A DNA stretch of 64,000 nucleotides, from contig CAVUPU010000001.1 in NCBI GenBank assembly GCA_963743425.1, positions 186,001-250,000 on the forward strand, given 5' to 3'. This stretch comes from JAJVID01 sp963743425 (GTDB lineage: Bacteria > Acidobacteriota > Blastocatellia > RBC074). The notes under the pieces are model-generated. The model was not told where the DNA came from. It searched no databases and saw only the letters and a program-made list of their open reading frames with translations. Below, piece by piece: positions 35,556 to 44,658 of this stretch. The first letter of the stretch is position 1, and each line of letters opens with the position of its first letter. Made by a program: the position numbers and the translations under genes.

Positions 35556-36797
35556 ATGAACAGATTTACCTTTCCCTTGCCGCTTTGGACACGGACGGCT
35601 CTGGCCGCTCTGGCCCTGTTTGTCGTCGCTCTCCCCGTCTTCGGGCAGAGCCAGGATGAAAAGCCACCGCAGGATCCGCAGCAACCGAGCATCAAAATCG
35701 GGACAAACCTCGTGACGGTGCCTGTCATCGTCACGGATCGGTATGGCGGGTTTATCACCGGGTTGACTCGCAACCAATTCATCGTGCGCGAAGAAGGCTC
35801 CCCGCAGAAGGTCGAGGATTTCTCTTCGACCGAAGCCCCGTTCAGCGTCGCGCTGCTGATAGACACCAGCCGCAGCACTCAGAACAAACTCGGCAAGATT
35901 CGCAAGGCCGCGAAGACCTTCATTAAACAATTGCTTCCGAACGACCGCATCATGGTCGTCAGCTTCGACGAGAAGGTGCGGTTCGTCTGCGACTTCACCA
36001 GCGACCACGCCGAACTCGAACGCGCCGTCAATTCGCTGAAGAGTAGCTACATGACGAGTCTGTACGACGCGATCCACCTGACCATCAATGAGAAGATGAA
36101 CAGGATTCAGGGGAGAAAGGCCATTGTGGTGCTGACGGACGGCGTTGACACCGCGAGCAAACTGGCGACCTATGAAAGCGCGATCGAGCTGGCGGCGAGC
36201 GCCGGAATCATCACCTATGCTGTTCAGTACGAAACGCGCAACGACGGCGGCCCGGTGACGAAACCTCTGTTTATACCAGGCATCAGCAATTCATTCGCGT
36301 CGCGCTCCGGCCTGAGATGGCAGGATGCGCAGCAGCAGCAGTCGAAGCCTGAGTCCGAAGAGTCGAAGTCCGAATCGAAGGGGAAATCGCTGATCAACAT
36401 ACCTCGTCCCCAGGGGGGCGCTCCGATGTCAACTCCAGGCTCCGTTCCATCTTCGCGCGTCAACAGCCAACGCCAGCAACCGATTCGTGATCGTTACCTG
36501 ATCGCGTCGGATTTCCTTCGCACACTGGCCGCCCAATCGGGCGGACTGCCTTTCCGAGCCGAAACCATCGAGAACACCAGTTACGCTTTCCAACTCATTG
36601 CGAACGAACTGCACAATCAATATACGCTGACTTACATCTCGACCAATGAAAATCGCGACGGCAATTACCGCGCGATCGCGGTCGGAGTCAATAATCCCGA
36701 TCTGATTGTGCGCGCGCGACGGTTCTATCGCGCGCCGAGAGACGAATCTCCCGAAGGCGGGCAGGACAAAAAGACAGACCCGAAGCCGGGGCAATAA
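35556..36797 (+). CDS. VWFA-related secreted protein, TIGR03436 type (413 aa)
   Basis: The start MNRFTFPLPLWTR at 35556 follows GAGGAG and gives a signal peptide ending LPVFGQSQ. The pattern TNLVTVPVIVTDRYGGF, RNQFIVREEG and the MIDAS motif in VALLIDTSRSTQNK, then IVVLTDGVDT, place it in the same family as the protein at 15431-16468. A Ser/Glu/Lys/Gln-rich low-complexity insert lies around residues 260-315. The C-terminus (YTLTYISTNENRDGNYRAI) is the usual family ending. Probably surface-located; ligand unknown. Confidence 0.88.
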   Translation: MNRFTFPLPLWTRTALAALALFVVALPVFGQSQDEKPPQDPQQPSIKIGTNLVTVPVIVTDRYGGFITGLTRNQFIVREEGSPQKVEDFSSTEAPFSVALLIDTSRSTQNKLGKIRKAAKTFIKQLLPNDRIMVVSFDEKVRFVCDFTSDHAELERAVNSLKSSYMTSLYDAIHLTINEKMNRIQGRKAIVVLTDGVDTASKLATYESAIELAASAGIITYAVQYETRNDGGPVTKPLFIPGISNSFASRSGLRWQDAQQQQSKPESEESKSESKGKSLINIPRPQGGAPMSTPGSVPSSRVNSQRQQPIRDRYLIASDFLRTLAAQSGGLPFRAETIENTSYAFQLIANELHNQYTLTYISTNENRDGNYRAIAVGVNNPDLIVRARRFYRAPRDESPEGGQDKKTDPKPGQ

Positions 36798-36807
36798 TTT
36801 ATGCAAA

Positions 36808-37402
<595 letters not shown>

Positions 37403-38149
37403 GTGAAGATCAGAAAGCCAGTTTTCAGTTTGGTCGTCTGTCTCGCGGCTGTCTCGCTGATCGGCTCGGCCACCCTTGCGGACACGATCAAGCTCAGGGA
37501 CGGCAGCGTGCTGAAAGGCAAGGTCGTTTCCTACACCCAGCGCAAATTCACCATCGAGGTCAACATCGGAGGAGCGGTTTCACAACTCGTGATTCCGGTC
37601 GATGAGGTGGAGAGTGTCGAGTTCGATCCGGGCGATGTAGGAGCGGTCAGCCGCGCCGAACCCGCGGGAGCCAGTCAGCCGCCGGCGCCGCTTTCACGCG
37701 CCGAAATTCCGCGCGACAACGCTCCGGAGATTACGACGCCTGATCCGGGACCCCAGCCGAGCGACGATAACGCCGGCGCTCTGCCAGTGATCGCTGAAAA
37801 GACGGTCAGCGTCGCGGCCGCAGCCGACTGGACCAGCACCCAAATCCGCGTCCAGCGCGGGCAGCGCATAGTGATCATCGGCTCCGGGGAAGTCGACCTG
37901 GGCGACAACCAGCGCACAGGCCCGGAAGGTGTCTCCCTCGCCGATAGCCGCAAACTGGTCGCCGCTCGACCGACCGGCGCCTTGATCGCGGTCGTTGGCG
38001 ACGACAATGACGATTTCGTCTTCGTGGGCAAAGCGACCGAATTCGTCTCGTCCCATAACGGCATCCTCTTCCTGAGCGTCAACGAGGGCAATCTCAAAGA
38101 CAACACAGGCGCATTCGTGGCGCGCGTCAAGGTCTTGAGCGGCAGGTGA
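37403..38149 (+). CDS. Secreted protein with lectin-like C-terminal domain (248 aa)
   Basis: The GTG at 37403 follows GGGAGGT and starts a good signal peptide (FSLVVCLAAVSLIGSATLAD). The first mature domain (DTIKLRDGSVLKGKVVSY) is a small beta module seen in many secreted acidobacterial and planctomycete proteins. An Ala/Pro linker leads to a C-terminal beta-sandwich with RVQRGQRIVIIGSGEVDLGD and LFLSVNEGNLKDNTGAF. This resembles PA-IL-type lectin domains that bind galactosides through calcium. Sugar binding is inferred, not proven. The protein should be periplasmic or extracellular. Confidence 0.75.
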   Translation: MKIRKPVFSLVVCLAAVSLIGSATLADTIKLRDGSVLKGKVVSYTQRKFTIEVNIGGAVSQLVIPVDEVESVEFDPGDVGAVSRAEPAGASQPPAPLSRAEIPRDNAPEITTPDPGPQPSDDNAGALPVIAEKTVSVAAAADWTSTQIRVQRGQRIVIIGSGEVDLGDNQRTGPEGVSLADSRKLVAARPTGALIAVVGDDNDDFVFVGKATEFVSSHNGILFLSVNEGNLKDNTGAFVARVKVLSGR

Positions 38150-38201
38150 TTGATTTTGCTTGCTCATGGGCAATAATTGTAATGTAAGGAAGGAATGAAA
38201 G

Positions 38202-38594
38202 ATGAGCGCCACATTCATTACAGAAACCATTGCCGCCTTGCCTATCGAACCGACGCTGGAGCGGCTGTGCGCTCAAGGCATCCGCATCCCGCGCCCGGCG
38301 GAAGTGCGCGATTATTTAACGCACTACCCAGACGTTATCGCTGTGGCCGGCAAAGCTTGCGAAGCGGCGAGCGCACTGTTCGCCGGGCAAGCAGAGTTAT
38401 CTCTGGAACTGTATGTTGACCCGGAGATTGATGACCGATACCTGACGCTTTATGTTCGGCAAAACACTTACGATCCGAACATTATGGAAATGATCGGGCG
38501 GGTTCAGGAAGGTTATGATTGCGAACTCGACGCTTCGTCAGGTTGGTTTCTGGTCACGACCGATTTTCAGCCGCCAAGGGGAAACAGCCCATGA
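38202..38594 (+). CDS. Small protein paired with a HEPN protein (130 aa)
   Basis: The ATG follows AAGGAAGG. No recognised family; the protein is acidic with a likely alpha/beta fold (LSLELYVDPEIDDRYLTLYV). Its last codons overlap the start of the next gene by four bases (ATGA), and the partner is a HEPN-domain protein. This two-gene layout is like that of toxin-antitoxin or nucleotidyltransferase/HEPN modules. However, no GSxxD nucleotidyltransferase motif is visible here, so the partner type is unproven. It is the likely antidote or regulator if the pair is a toxin-antitoxin system. Confidence 0.65.
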   Translation: MSATFITETIAALPIEPTLERLCAQGIRIPRPAEVRDYLTHYPDVIAVAGKACEAASALFAGQAELSLELYVDPEIDDRYLTLYVRQNTYDPNIMEMIGRVQEGYDCELDASSGWFLVTTDFQPPRGNSP

Positions 38595-38953
38595 ACTTTG
38601 ATTGGAAAGAGTATCTTGCCTTAGCCGACTTTCTTCAGGGCCATTCCGCAGCCGGTTTGCATCAGGAAGCATCGCTCCGCAGCGCGGTGAGCCGGGCCTA
38701 TTACGCTGCATTTTGTCACGCCCGCAATCACGCGCGTGACCGTCAAGGGTTGAATCTGGCCTACACCGGCGATGACCATTTTCTGGTCAAGAGGCATTTC
38801 TCCACGCGCCGGGAAAGAGGCGTTGCTCTCAAGCTGGACCGATTGCGGCAGTGGCGCAACCAGTGCGATTACGAAGATTCGGTCGCCAACCTCGCCACGC
38901 TGCCTGCCTCAGCCTTGCAAGAAGCGCGGCTGGTCGTCGCCATTCTCAATTGA
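38591..38953 (+). CDS. HEPN domain protein (120 aa)
   Basis: The HEPN helical core is visible in LRSAVSRAYYAAFCHARNHA. The later RQWRNQCDYED occupies the place of the catalytic R-x4-6-H motif, but the histidine is replaced, as in a common RN-x-x-DY variant. HEPN proteins are often RNases in toxin-antitoxin or defence systems, or RNA-binding partners. The four-base overlap with the upstream gene indicates co-translation. Its TGA stop lies inside the terminal TTGACATCC of the ORF-less IS200/IS605-type element that follows, so the insertion may have set the C-terminus. Confidence 0.75.
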   Translation: MNFDWKEYLALADFLQGHSAAGLHQEASLRSAVSRAYYAAFCHARNHARDRQGLNLAYTGDDHFLVKRHFSTRRERGVALKLDRLRQWRNQCDYEDSVANLATLPASALQEARLVVAILN

Positions 38954-39322
38954 CATCCTCTCCACCCAAGCCTTGCGGCTATGGGTGGAGATTCCTGGGC
39001 TGCACCCGTGTCGGATGCATATATCCACAGGCGTTACTTCCCCGGCGCCCGACCGGGTAGGAGATTCAAGCGAATCTCGGTTTTTTCACGGCGCCGTCGC
39101 CGTTACATTTGTTTGCAATTGCCGGCGTGCTTGGTTATCGCTTTGCCGACTGCAACTCTTTTCTTTAGCGTTCAAACTTTTACCCGGCAGACTTCCTGCC
39201 GGAACCGCCAAATTCGAGTTTCAAAGAACTGCGCGAAGCATAGCACAGTTAAGCCCTTCCAGGGCGGCGAAATTCATCTCCATCCAAGCTGTCGCTATGG
39301 ATGGAGTATTCTTTCGCGGATT
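38950..39322 (-). mobile_element. ORF-less IS200/IS605-type element, copy B (structured)
   Basis: A 373-bp element in inverted orientation relative to 49763-50134 and about 80 percent identical by eye over its whole length. The left end (around 39285-39322) has GAATACTCCATCC and a hairpin. The right end has a hairpin and GGAGAGGATGTCAA, as in the TnpB-carrying element at 11097-12094. No coding sequence. Internal stems differ from copy A by paired, compensatory substitutions, which indicates a folded RNA or single-stranded DNA under selection. A guide-RNA-like or transposition role is possible. Confidence 0.8.
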
Positions 39323-39332
39323 CAGATAAACT

Positions 39333-42179
39333 TCATCCCCATTCCCGCGCAATCTCTTCCACTTCACGATACCGCCGGTGGTAGCCCATCCGCTCGACCA
39401 TCGCTTTAGCCGTCGCCCAATGCTCGCGGGCCTGGGCGCGCTCGCCCGTCGCCAGGCACAGCCGCGCCCATTCCAGATGGCAATCCGCGAGGTGCAAGCC
39501 CATCTCGCCGCGCTCGGCGATGCGCTGCGCTTCGGCCATATCCGTCCGCGCGCGCTCGTAATCGCTCCTGGCCCGGCGCAACTCAGCTCGCGCCAGGAGG
39601 CCGCGAGGTAACTCATCCATTTGTCCTGCTTGTCGCAACACTTCTACGGCTCGTTGCAAAAACTCCGCCGCCTGCCCGTAATTTCCAGCGCCAGCTTGCC
39701 GTGATTGCAGCAGCCAGGCGCGCCCCAGCGAGAGATTGTCCAGCGCGATAGAGAGAAGGTCTCCACTCTGTTTCGCCAGTTCAATCGTCCGGGCAGCGCG
39801 TTCTTTTACCTCCTGATGCTCCCCCTGACCCAGCAGCAGATCGCAGTACCGAAATCCCCACACTGAGTAGAGGATCGGGTACGCGGGCCGCCACTCCTTT
39901 TGCACTGCTTCCGCCTCAAGGAAAGCGCCCTCGGCTTCCTCAAGCTTGCCCGCCTGGTGCAACGCATCCGCCAAGGTTGCTTTATTGTTCATTCGCATAA
40001 AGCTGTCGCCGCTCCGGTCGGCTAGTTCCACGCCTTGCTGCGCAAACTCGATCGCCCACGCCACCACACCCAGCGTCAGATAGAGTTCGCTGAGGTTTCT
40101 GGCAACCTGTGCGGCGGCGGATTTCCACTCTTCCTGGGAAATGCACATCTCCAGACTCGCCCGCATCGGCTGCGCCGCTTCCTGCAATCGTCCCAGCGCG
40201 CGCAGGTCAAAGCCAGCCTCATTCAGAACAAATGCTTGATCGGCTTCAGTGAGTCCCGCCACCGGGCGCCGCCAGGTCGTTTCAAACAATCCGGCCAGCG
40301 CCGCCAGATCAGCGCCAAATGCGCCGAGTTTATGGAGGCTGAAAGCTTCCTCGCCTCTCAGAATCCGCGGCCAGTAAACATCTTCATACGCCTGCTGATG
40401 CCTGCCCGCTGCGCAGCCGTGCGCCACGGCGGCGTAAAGCGACGCCATCTCTTCTACGGTGTCGGGGAATTCTTTGGTCGTGGCGCGCAGGTGTTCGTAA
40501 AGGCGCAGGTTGGCCTCGCGCCAGGCGTCGGGGCTCTTGCGTTGCAACTGCTGGCGGAAATGTTCGCGCACCAGCGGGTGGGCGTCTAATTCATCGGGAT
40601 CGTGATGACTCTCTTCGGCGATGAGCTTGCATTTGCGCAGCCGTTGCACAGCCCGCAGCCAATCGGCATCAAACGATTCGTGAATGTGATCGGTCAATCC
40701 CGCAATCGCCGGGGCTTTGCGCAAAGCGGCGATTGATGGGCCGTCGGCGGGGCGATCAAACAATCCGAGCAACCGCAGCGCTTCGACTTCCGGCCCCTCG
40801 CCGAATTTCTTTTCAAACGCGGCGATCAAACGTCGCGGGTGTTTGCCCTGCTCTTCGGGAATGCCCAGGTCGGGAATCTTCGCGGCTTCGGAGATGTAAT
40901 GGCCGGGGATGTCTTGCAGGTAGACGGCCAGCAGGTTCAACGCCAGCGCGTGTCGCCCGAAATCTTCCGTAACTCGTTCGAGCTCTTCATCCGCGCCGCG
41001 CACGCCGCCGACGCGCAACAACGCGCGCCCGGCTTCGGGCGAGAGCGTTTCAAGATTGATCTGGCGCGCGGAGTTTCGCGTTCGTAGTTCCGCCTTCAGG
41101 CGGTTTGTCTCATCGCCGAGGCCGCCGCCTGAAGGCGGAACTACGAACGCGTCTTCGTATTCTTTCAACTCAGCGGTTGTCTCGCGCGTGGTGATGACGC
41201 AGAGACCGTTGTTCTCTCGCGCCAACTCTTCGACGAGCGTGGCCAGAGCCGGGTCTTTGATCTTGCCGCGCTCGTGCGCGAACGATGATTGCAGCGGCTC
41301 CATTCCATCCAATATCAACAGCGTCTTCTGTTGGCGCAGCAGATTAGCCAGCCGTTCGCCTTTGTCCCACGGCGAACCGGCTGTCGGGTTTTCATCGCCG
41401 AACCGTTCCAGCGCGACGTTGATGAACAGGTCGGCGGAAGTGGCGCGCTCGCTCGTGCCCTGGCTGTAAAACGACCAGGCGAAGACGCGGCGCGCCCCGC
41501 GATAATTCTCGGCGGCCATCCGTTCGATCCACTTGTTGACCAGAGTTGATTTGCCCACGCCGCCCCAGGCGACGAAGCTGATGACGTTCGTCTGCGCCGA
41601 ATCCCAGGCTTCGTCGAGCAGTTTCAACTCCTTCTGCCGCCCGAAGAGTTCAGAGCCGGTGACTGGCAAGCGCGTGATGTCCAGCTTTTCCGGTGGCGAC
41701 CAGCGAGGCGGCGCGGGCGGTTTCTCAGCCGGGTTGGCGAGTTTCCTGACGATGGTTCGCGCGACTTCGACAAAGACGACATCCTCCTGGTCTTTGAAGT
41801 CGGGCGAAACGGCTTTGCCGTCGCGCGGCAGCATCTGCGTTGCGCTGATCCACTCGAAAAGCTCCCACGGGCAGGGTTTGATCAGGATCGGAATCAGAAT
41901 CACGCCCTCTTTCTCGCAACGTTGCAGCAGAAACGGGACCTCTTCCTTGACGCAGAAATCCGAAGCCAGATAGTTGGGCGAGATCAGGCAGATCGCGACC
42001 CGGGCCTTCTTCATCGCCTCTTTAATTTCGGGATACCACTTATCACCCGCGTCGATCTTGCGGTCGTCCCACACGACGATGCGGTCGAGTTGCTGCAACG
42101 TTTTGAGCTGAGGCAGCAAACGATCTTTCCAGATTTCGTCCTTGTGGCTGTAGCTGATGAAGACGGTGGGTTTGTCCAC
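39333..42179 (-). CDS. TIR-NB-ARC-TPR (STAND) protein, probable defence sensor (948 aa)
   Basis: The GTG at 42179 has GGAGGT six bases upstream and opens directly into the TIR domain (KPTVFISYSHKDE); a longer frame adds an unlikely Pro/Arg tail. TIR residues 1-140 include DRKIDAGDKW and FCVKEEVPFLL, with the presumed NADase glutamate at about residue 79. The NB-ARC ATPase has a P-loop GGVGKST (K210) and Walker B LLILDG. The C-terminal half is TPR-like helical repeats (about 560-948). Such proteins sense infection and trigger NAD depletion. Residues near 345-370 (FVVPPSGG to RLKAELRT) derive from an inserted palindromic element. Confidence 0.85.
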   Translation of the reverse strand: MDKPTVFISYSHKDEIWKDRLLPQLKTLQQLDRIVVWDDRKIDAGDKWYPEIKEAMKKARVAICLISPNYLASDFCVKEEVPFLLQRCEKEGVILIPILIKPCPWELFEWISATQMLPRDGKAVSPDFKDQEDVVFVEVARTIVRKLANPAEKPPAPPRWSPPEKLDITRLPVTGSELFGRQKELKLLDEAWDSAQTNVISFVAWGGVGKSTLVNKWIERMAAENYRGARRVFAWSFYSQGTSERATSADLFINVALERFGDENPTAGSPWDKGERLANLLRQQKTLLILDGMEPLQSSFAHERGKIKDPALATLVEELARENNGLCVITTRETTAELKEYEDAFVVPPSGGGLGDETNRLKAELRTRNSARQINLETLSPEAGRALLRVGGVRGADEELERVTEDFGRHALALNLLAVYLQDIPGHYISEAAKIPDLGIPEEQGKHPRRLIAAFEKKFGEGPEVEALRLLGLFDRPADGPSIAALRKAPAIAGLTDHIHESFDADWLRAVQRLRKCKLIAEESHHDPDELDAHPLVREHFRQQLQRKSPDAWREANLRLYEHLRATTKEFPDTVEEMASLYAAVAHGCAAGRHQQAYEDVYWPRILRGEEAFSLHKLGAFGADLAALAGLFETTWRRPVAGLTEADQAFVLNEAGFDLRALGRLQEAAQPMRASLEMCISQEEWKSAAAQVARNLSELYLTLGVVAWAIEFAQQGVELADRSGDSFMRMNNKATLADALHQAGKLEEAEGAFLEAEAVQKEWRPAYPILYSVWGFRYCDLLLGQGEHQEVKERAARTIELAKQSGDLLSIALDNLSLGRAWLLQSRQAGAGNYGQAAEFLQRAVEVLRQAGQMDELPRGLLARAELRRARSDYERARTDMAEAQRIAERGEMGLHLADCHLEWARLCLATGERAQAREHWATAKAMVERMGYHRRYREVEEIAREWG
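41077..41151. repeat. Palindromic element inserted in frame in the TIR gene
   Basis: Perfect 27-bp arms (41077-41103 and 41125-41151) enclose 21 bases; core CCGCCTTCAGGCGG. On the minus strand it encodes FVVPPSGGGLGDETNRLKAE and LRT, the same peptide framework as the element at 26000-26075. It sits between the Walker B and later NB-ARC motifs. Confidence 0.9.
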
Positions 42180-42497
42180 GAGAAGACCTCCGGTTCGCTG
42201 TACGGGTCGTGGCGGATTGTCCGGCCTGCGCAGCTTCGACAATCGGGCATTCAGCGGAACATCTCAAACTGGACAGTTCGCGCTACCAATGCTGATCGCT
42301 GCGTTTTCAAAATAGCCTGCGAGACAGCGGCGATTATGGCAAAACTCGCGCGGATTGCGTAGCGGATTTTGCTCGCACTGCTTGCCTGACAGACCGAGGT
42401 ACAGCAAAATGCCGTTCGTCGTCCACTTTCACTTCAATCAGGGAGATAAATTATTTCAGTGCGTTTCATCCTTGCGCTGTTTTGCGGAGGTCCAGCC
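42180..42497. other. Divergent 318-bp spacer
   Basis: Between the TIR gene and the frameshifted hydrolase, which run in opposite directions. It should contain both promoters. No repeat or gene was recognised. GGAGGT serves the TIR start and GGAGG the hydrolase start. Confidence 0.5.
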
Positions 42498-44644
42498 ATG
42501 ACCATTATTCGAGGCTTGTTGGCGCTGCTTTGCATAGTTTCTTCCGCCGAGAGTCAGTCCATTAAGGCGCAATCTTCTCAGCGCGTAGCCCTTACATCCT
42601 GTCGCCTACCCGGAGTGGATGGCGAAGCGCGTTGCGGGACTTATGAAGTTTATGAAGACCGCCGCGCGCAGAAAGGGCGCAAAATCGCGCTCAAAATCGC
42701 CGTGCTGCCCGCGCTCAATTCGAAGTCTACGCCGGATGCGCTCTTCATTCTCGCAGGCGGTCCCGGCAGGCCGCGACAGAGAACGCCGATTTTTTCGCGC
42801 GCACGTTTGCGAAAGTCCGCAAGGAACGCGACATCGTTTTGGTTGATCAGCGCGGCACGGGCGGTTCAAACGGCTTGCATTGCGATCTGTATGGCGAAAG
42901 CCTGCAAGGGCATCTGGGCGATCTCTTCCCGGTTGAGGCGATCAAAGTCTGTCGCGCTGAATGGGAGCGGCGCGCCGACCTGCGGCTCTACACTACGCCG
43001 ATAGCGATGGACGATCTCGATGAAGTGCGCGCGGCGTTAGGTTACGAACAGGTCAACCTCTTCGGAACCTCTTACGGCACGCGCGCGGCGCAAGTCTATA
43101 TGCGACAGCATCCCAATCGTGTCCGCAGCGTGATTTTGAAGGGCGCGACCCCGGTGAGCGACAACTTCCCGCCAGTGATAGCGCGCGACGCGCAACGTTC
43201 GCTGGACTTAGTCTTCGACGATTGCGCGAAGAATGAACCGTGCCGGAAGGCTTTCCCCAATCTCAAACGGGAATTCGCCGATGTGCTGGCGCGGTTTGAA
43301 AAAGGAAGCGTCGTGGTTGAAATGACCGATGACAAGACCGGCAATACCAGCCGTGTTGAGCTGTCGCGCGGCGCTTTCGCCACAACGCTGCGCAGCCTCT
43401 TGCAAGGCGTCCCTACGATCGCGCAACTGCCGATGATGATTCATCAGGCGTTCAACGGCGACTACGCGCCTTTTGTGAACACCACCTTCTCAATTCGTCG
43501 CGGAGCTTCCAAAGGCCTCAGCTACGGCATGTTCCTTTCGGTTGTCAACGCGGAAGACTTGCCGCTGATTGATCCGAAGCAGGTCGAGCGCGAATCGGCG
43601 GGGACGTTTATGGGCGATTACTATTATCGGCAGATAGCGCAGGCGGGCAGACTGATACCAGGTGGCGTTGCGCCGCCCAATTACAAAGAACCCGTGCGCT
43701 CCGAAGCGCCCGTGTTGATCGTTTCAGGCTATCTCGACTCGGCCACGCCGCCTGCGAATGGCGAGAAGGTGGCGCAATATCTGCGCAACAGTTTGCACGT
43801 CGTCGTGCGGCACGGCAGCCATGGATACTCAACCAACCTTTCACCATGCGTTGATCAATTGATGGCCGATTTCATAGCGCGGGGCAGCGTCAAAGGACTC
43901 GACATTTCTTGCATAGACCGCATCCCGCAAACCCCGTTTCAAGTTCCTTCAATCCAAACACGTGAAACAGGAAAGGACAAGCCTATGACGAGCGATGATG
44001 AACAGGAACTGCGCAAACTGGAAAATGATTGGCTGAGCGTTTACATCAGCGGCGACAAAGCGACGTATGATCGTGTAGTAGCCGATGATTTCACCGGCAC
44101 GGATGAAAGCGCCGTCAAACGCAGCAAAGAGCAAGACCGCGCGCTGTTGCCCGCCGCGCCCGCGCCCGGAGGCATTCTGCTCAACGAAGATATGCAGGTG
44201 AGACTTTATGGAGAAACAGCCGTGATCACCGGGCGAATCGTGGCGAAGGCCAAGGTCGGCGATCAGGAATTCCCCAGCTTCGTCTCGCGTTTCACCGATA
44301 CCTGGTTGAAACGGCAGGGGCGTTGGCAGGTGGTCGCGCGCCATTACAGCCGTGTGCCTCTTGAGCGCAAGGCGATCAAACTGGACGCGAAAATCTACGA
44401 TGCTTATGTTGGCGAATATGAACTCGCGCCGGGCCTCGCTCTCGGCGTCTTCAAAGAGGGCGAAAGTCTATTCGTTCAAGTTACCGGCCAGCCGAAGATT
44501 GAGCTTCATCCCGAATCGGAGATCGTTTTCTTTTTGAAAGATCCGCCCGCGCTCTACCTCTTCATCAGGAATGAGAAAGGCCAGGTGGCGCAGATGCTCA
44601 TCATCCAGGATGGGCGGGTGACCGCGGCGAAAAAGGTCAAATAA
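42498..44644 (+). pseudogene. Alpha/beta hydrolase (S33-like) with NTF2-like and DUF3471-like domains; frameshifted
   Basis: The start MTIIRGLLALL at 42498 follows GGAGG and gives a signal peptide. The frame is lost after LFILAGGPG near 42768; a one-base deletion there is indicated because the downstream frame then reads QAATENADFFARTFAKVRKE and VDQRGTGGSNGL. The rest is a tripeptidyl-aminopeptidase-like hydrolase with nucleophile elbow GTSYGTR and catalytic histidine in RHGSHGYS. It is followed by a DUF4440/NTF2-like domain (ENDWLSVYISGDKATYDRV) and a DUF3471-like module (DAYVGEYEL to the end). The total length is one base short of a whole number of codons. It is either a recent pseudogene or a sequencing error. 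Confidence 0.85.
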
Positions 44645-44658
44645 CACGGAGAACAATC

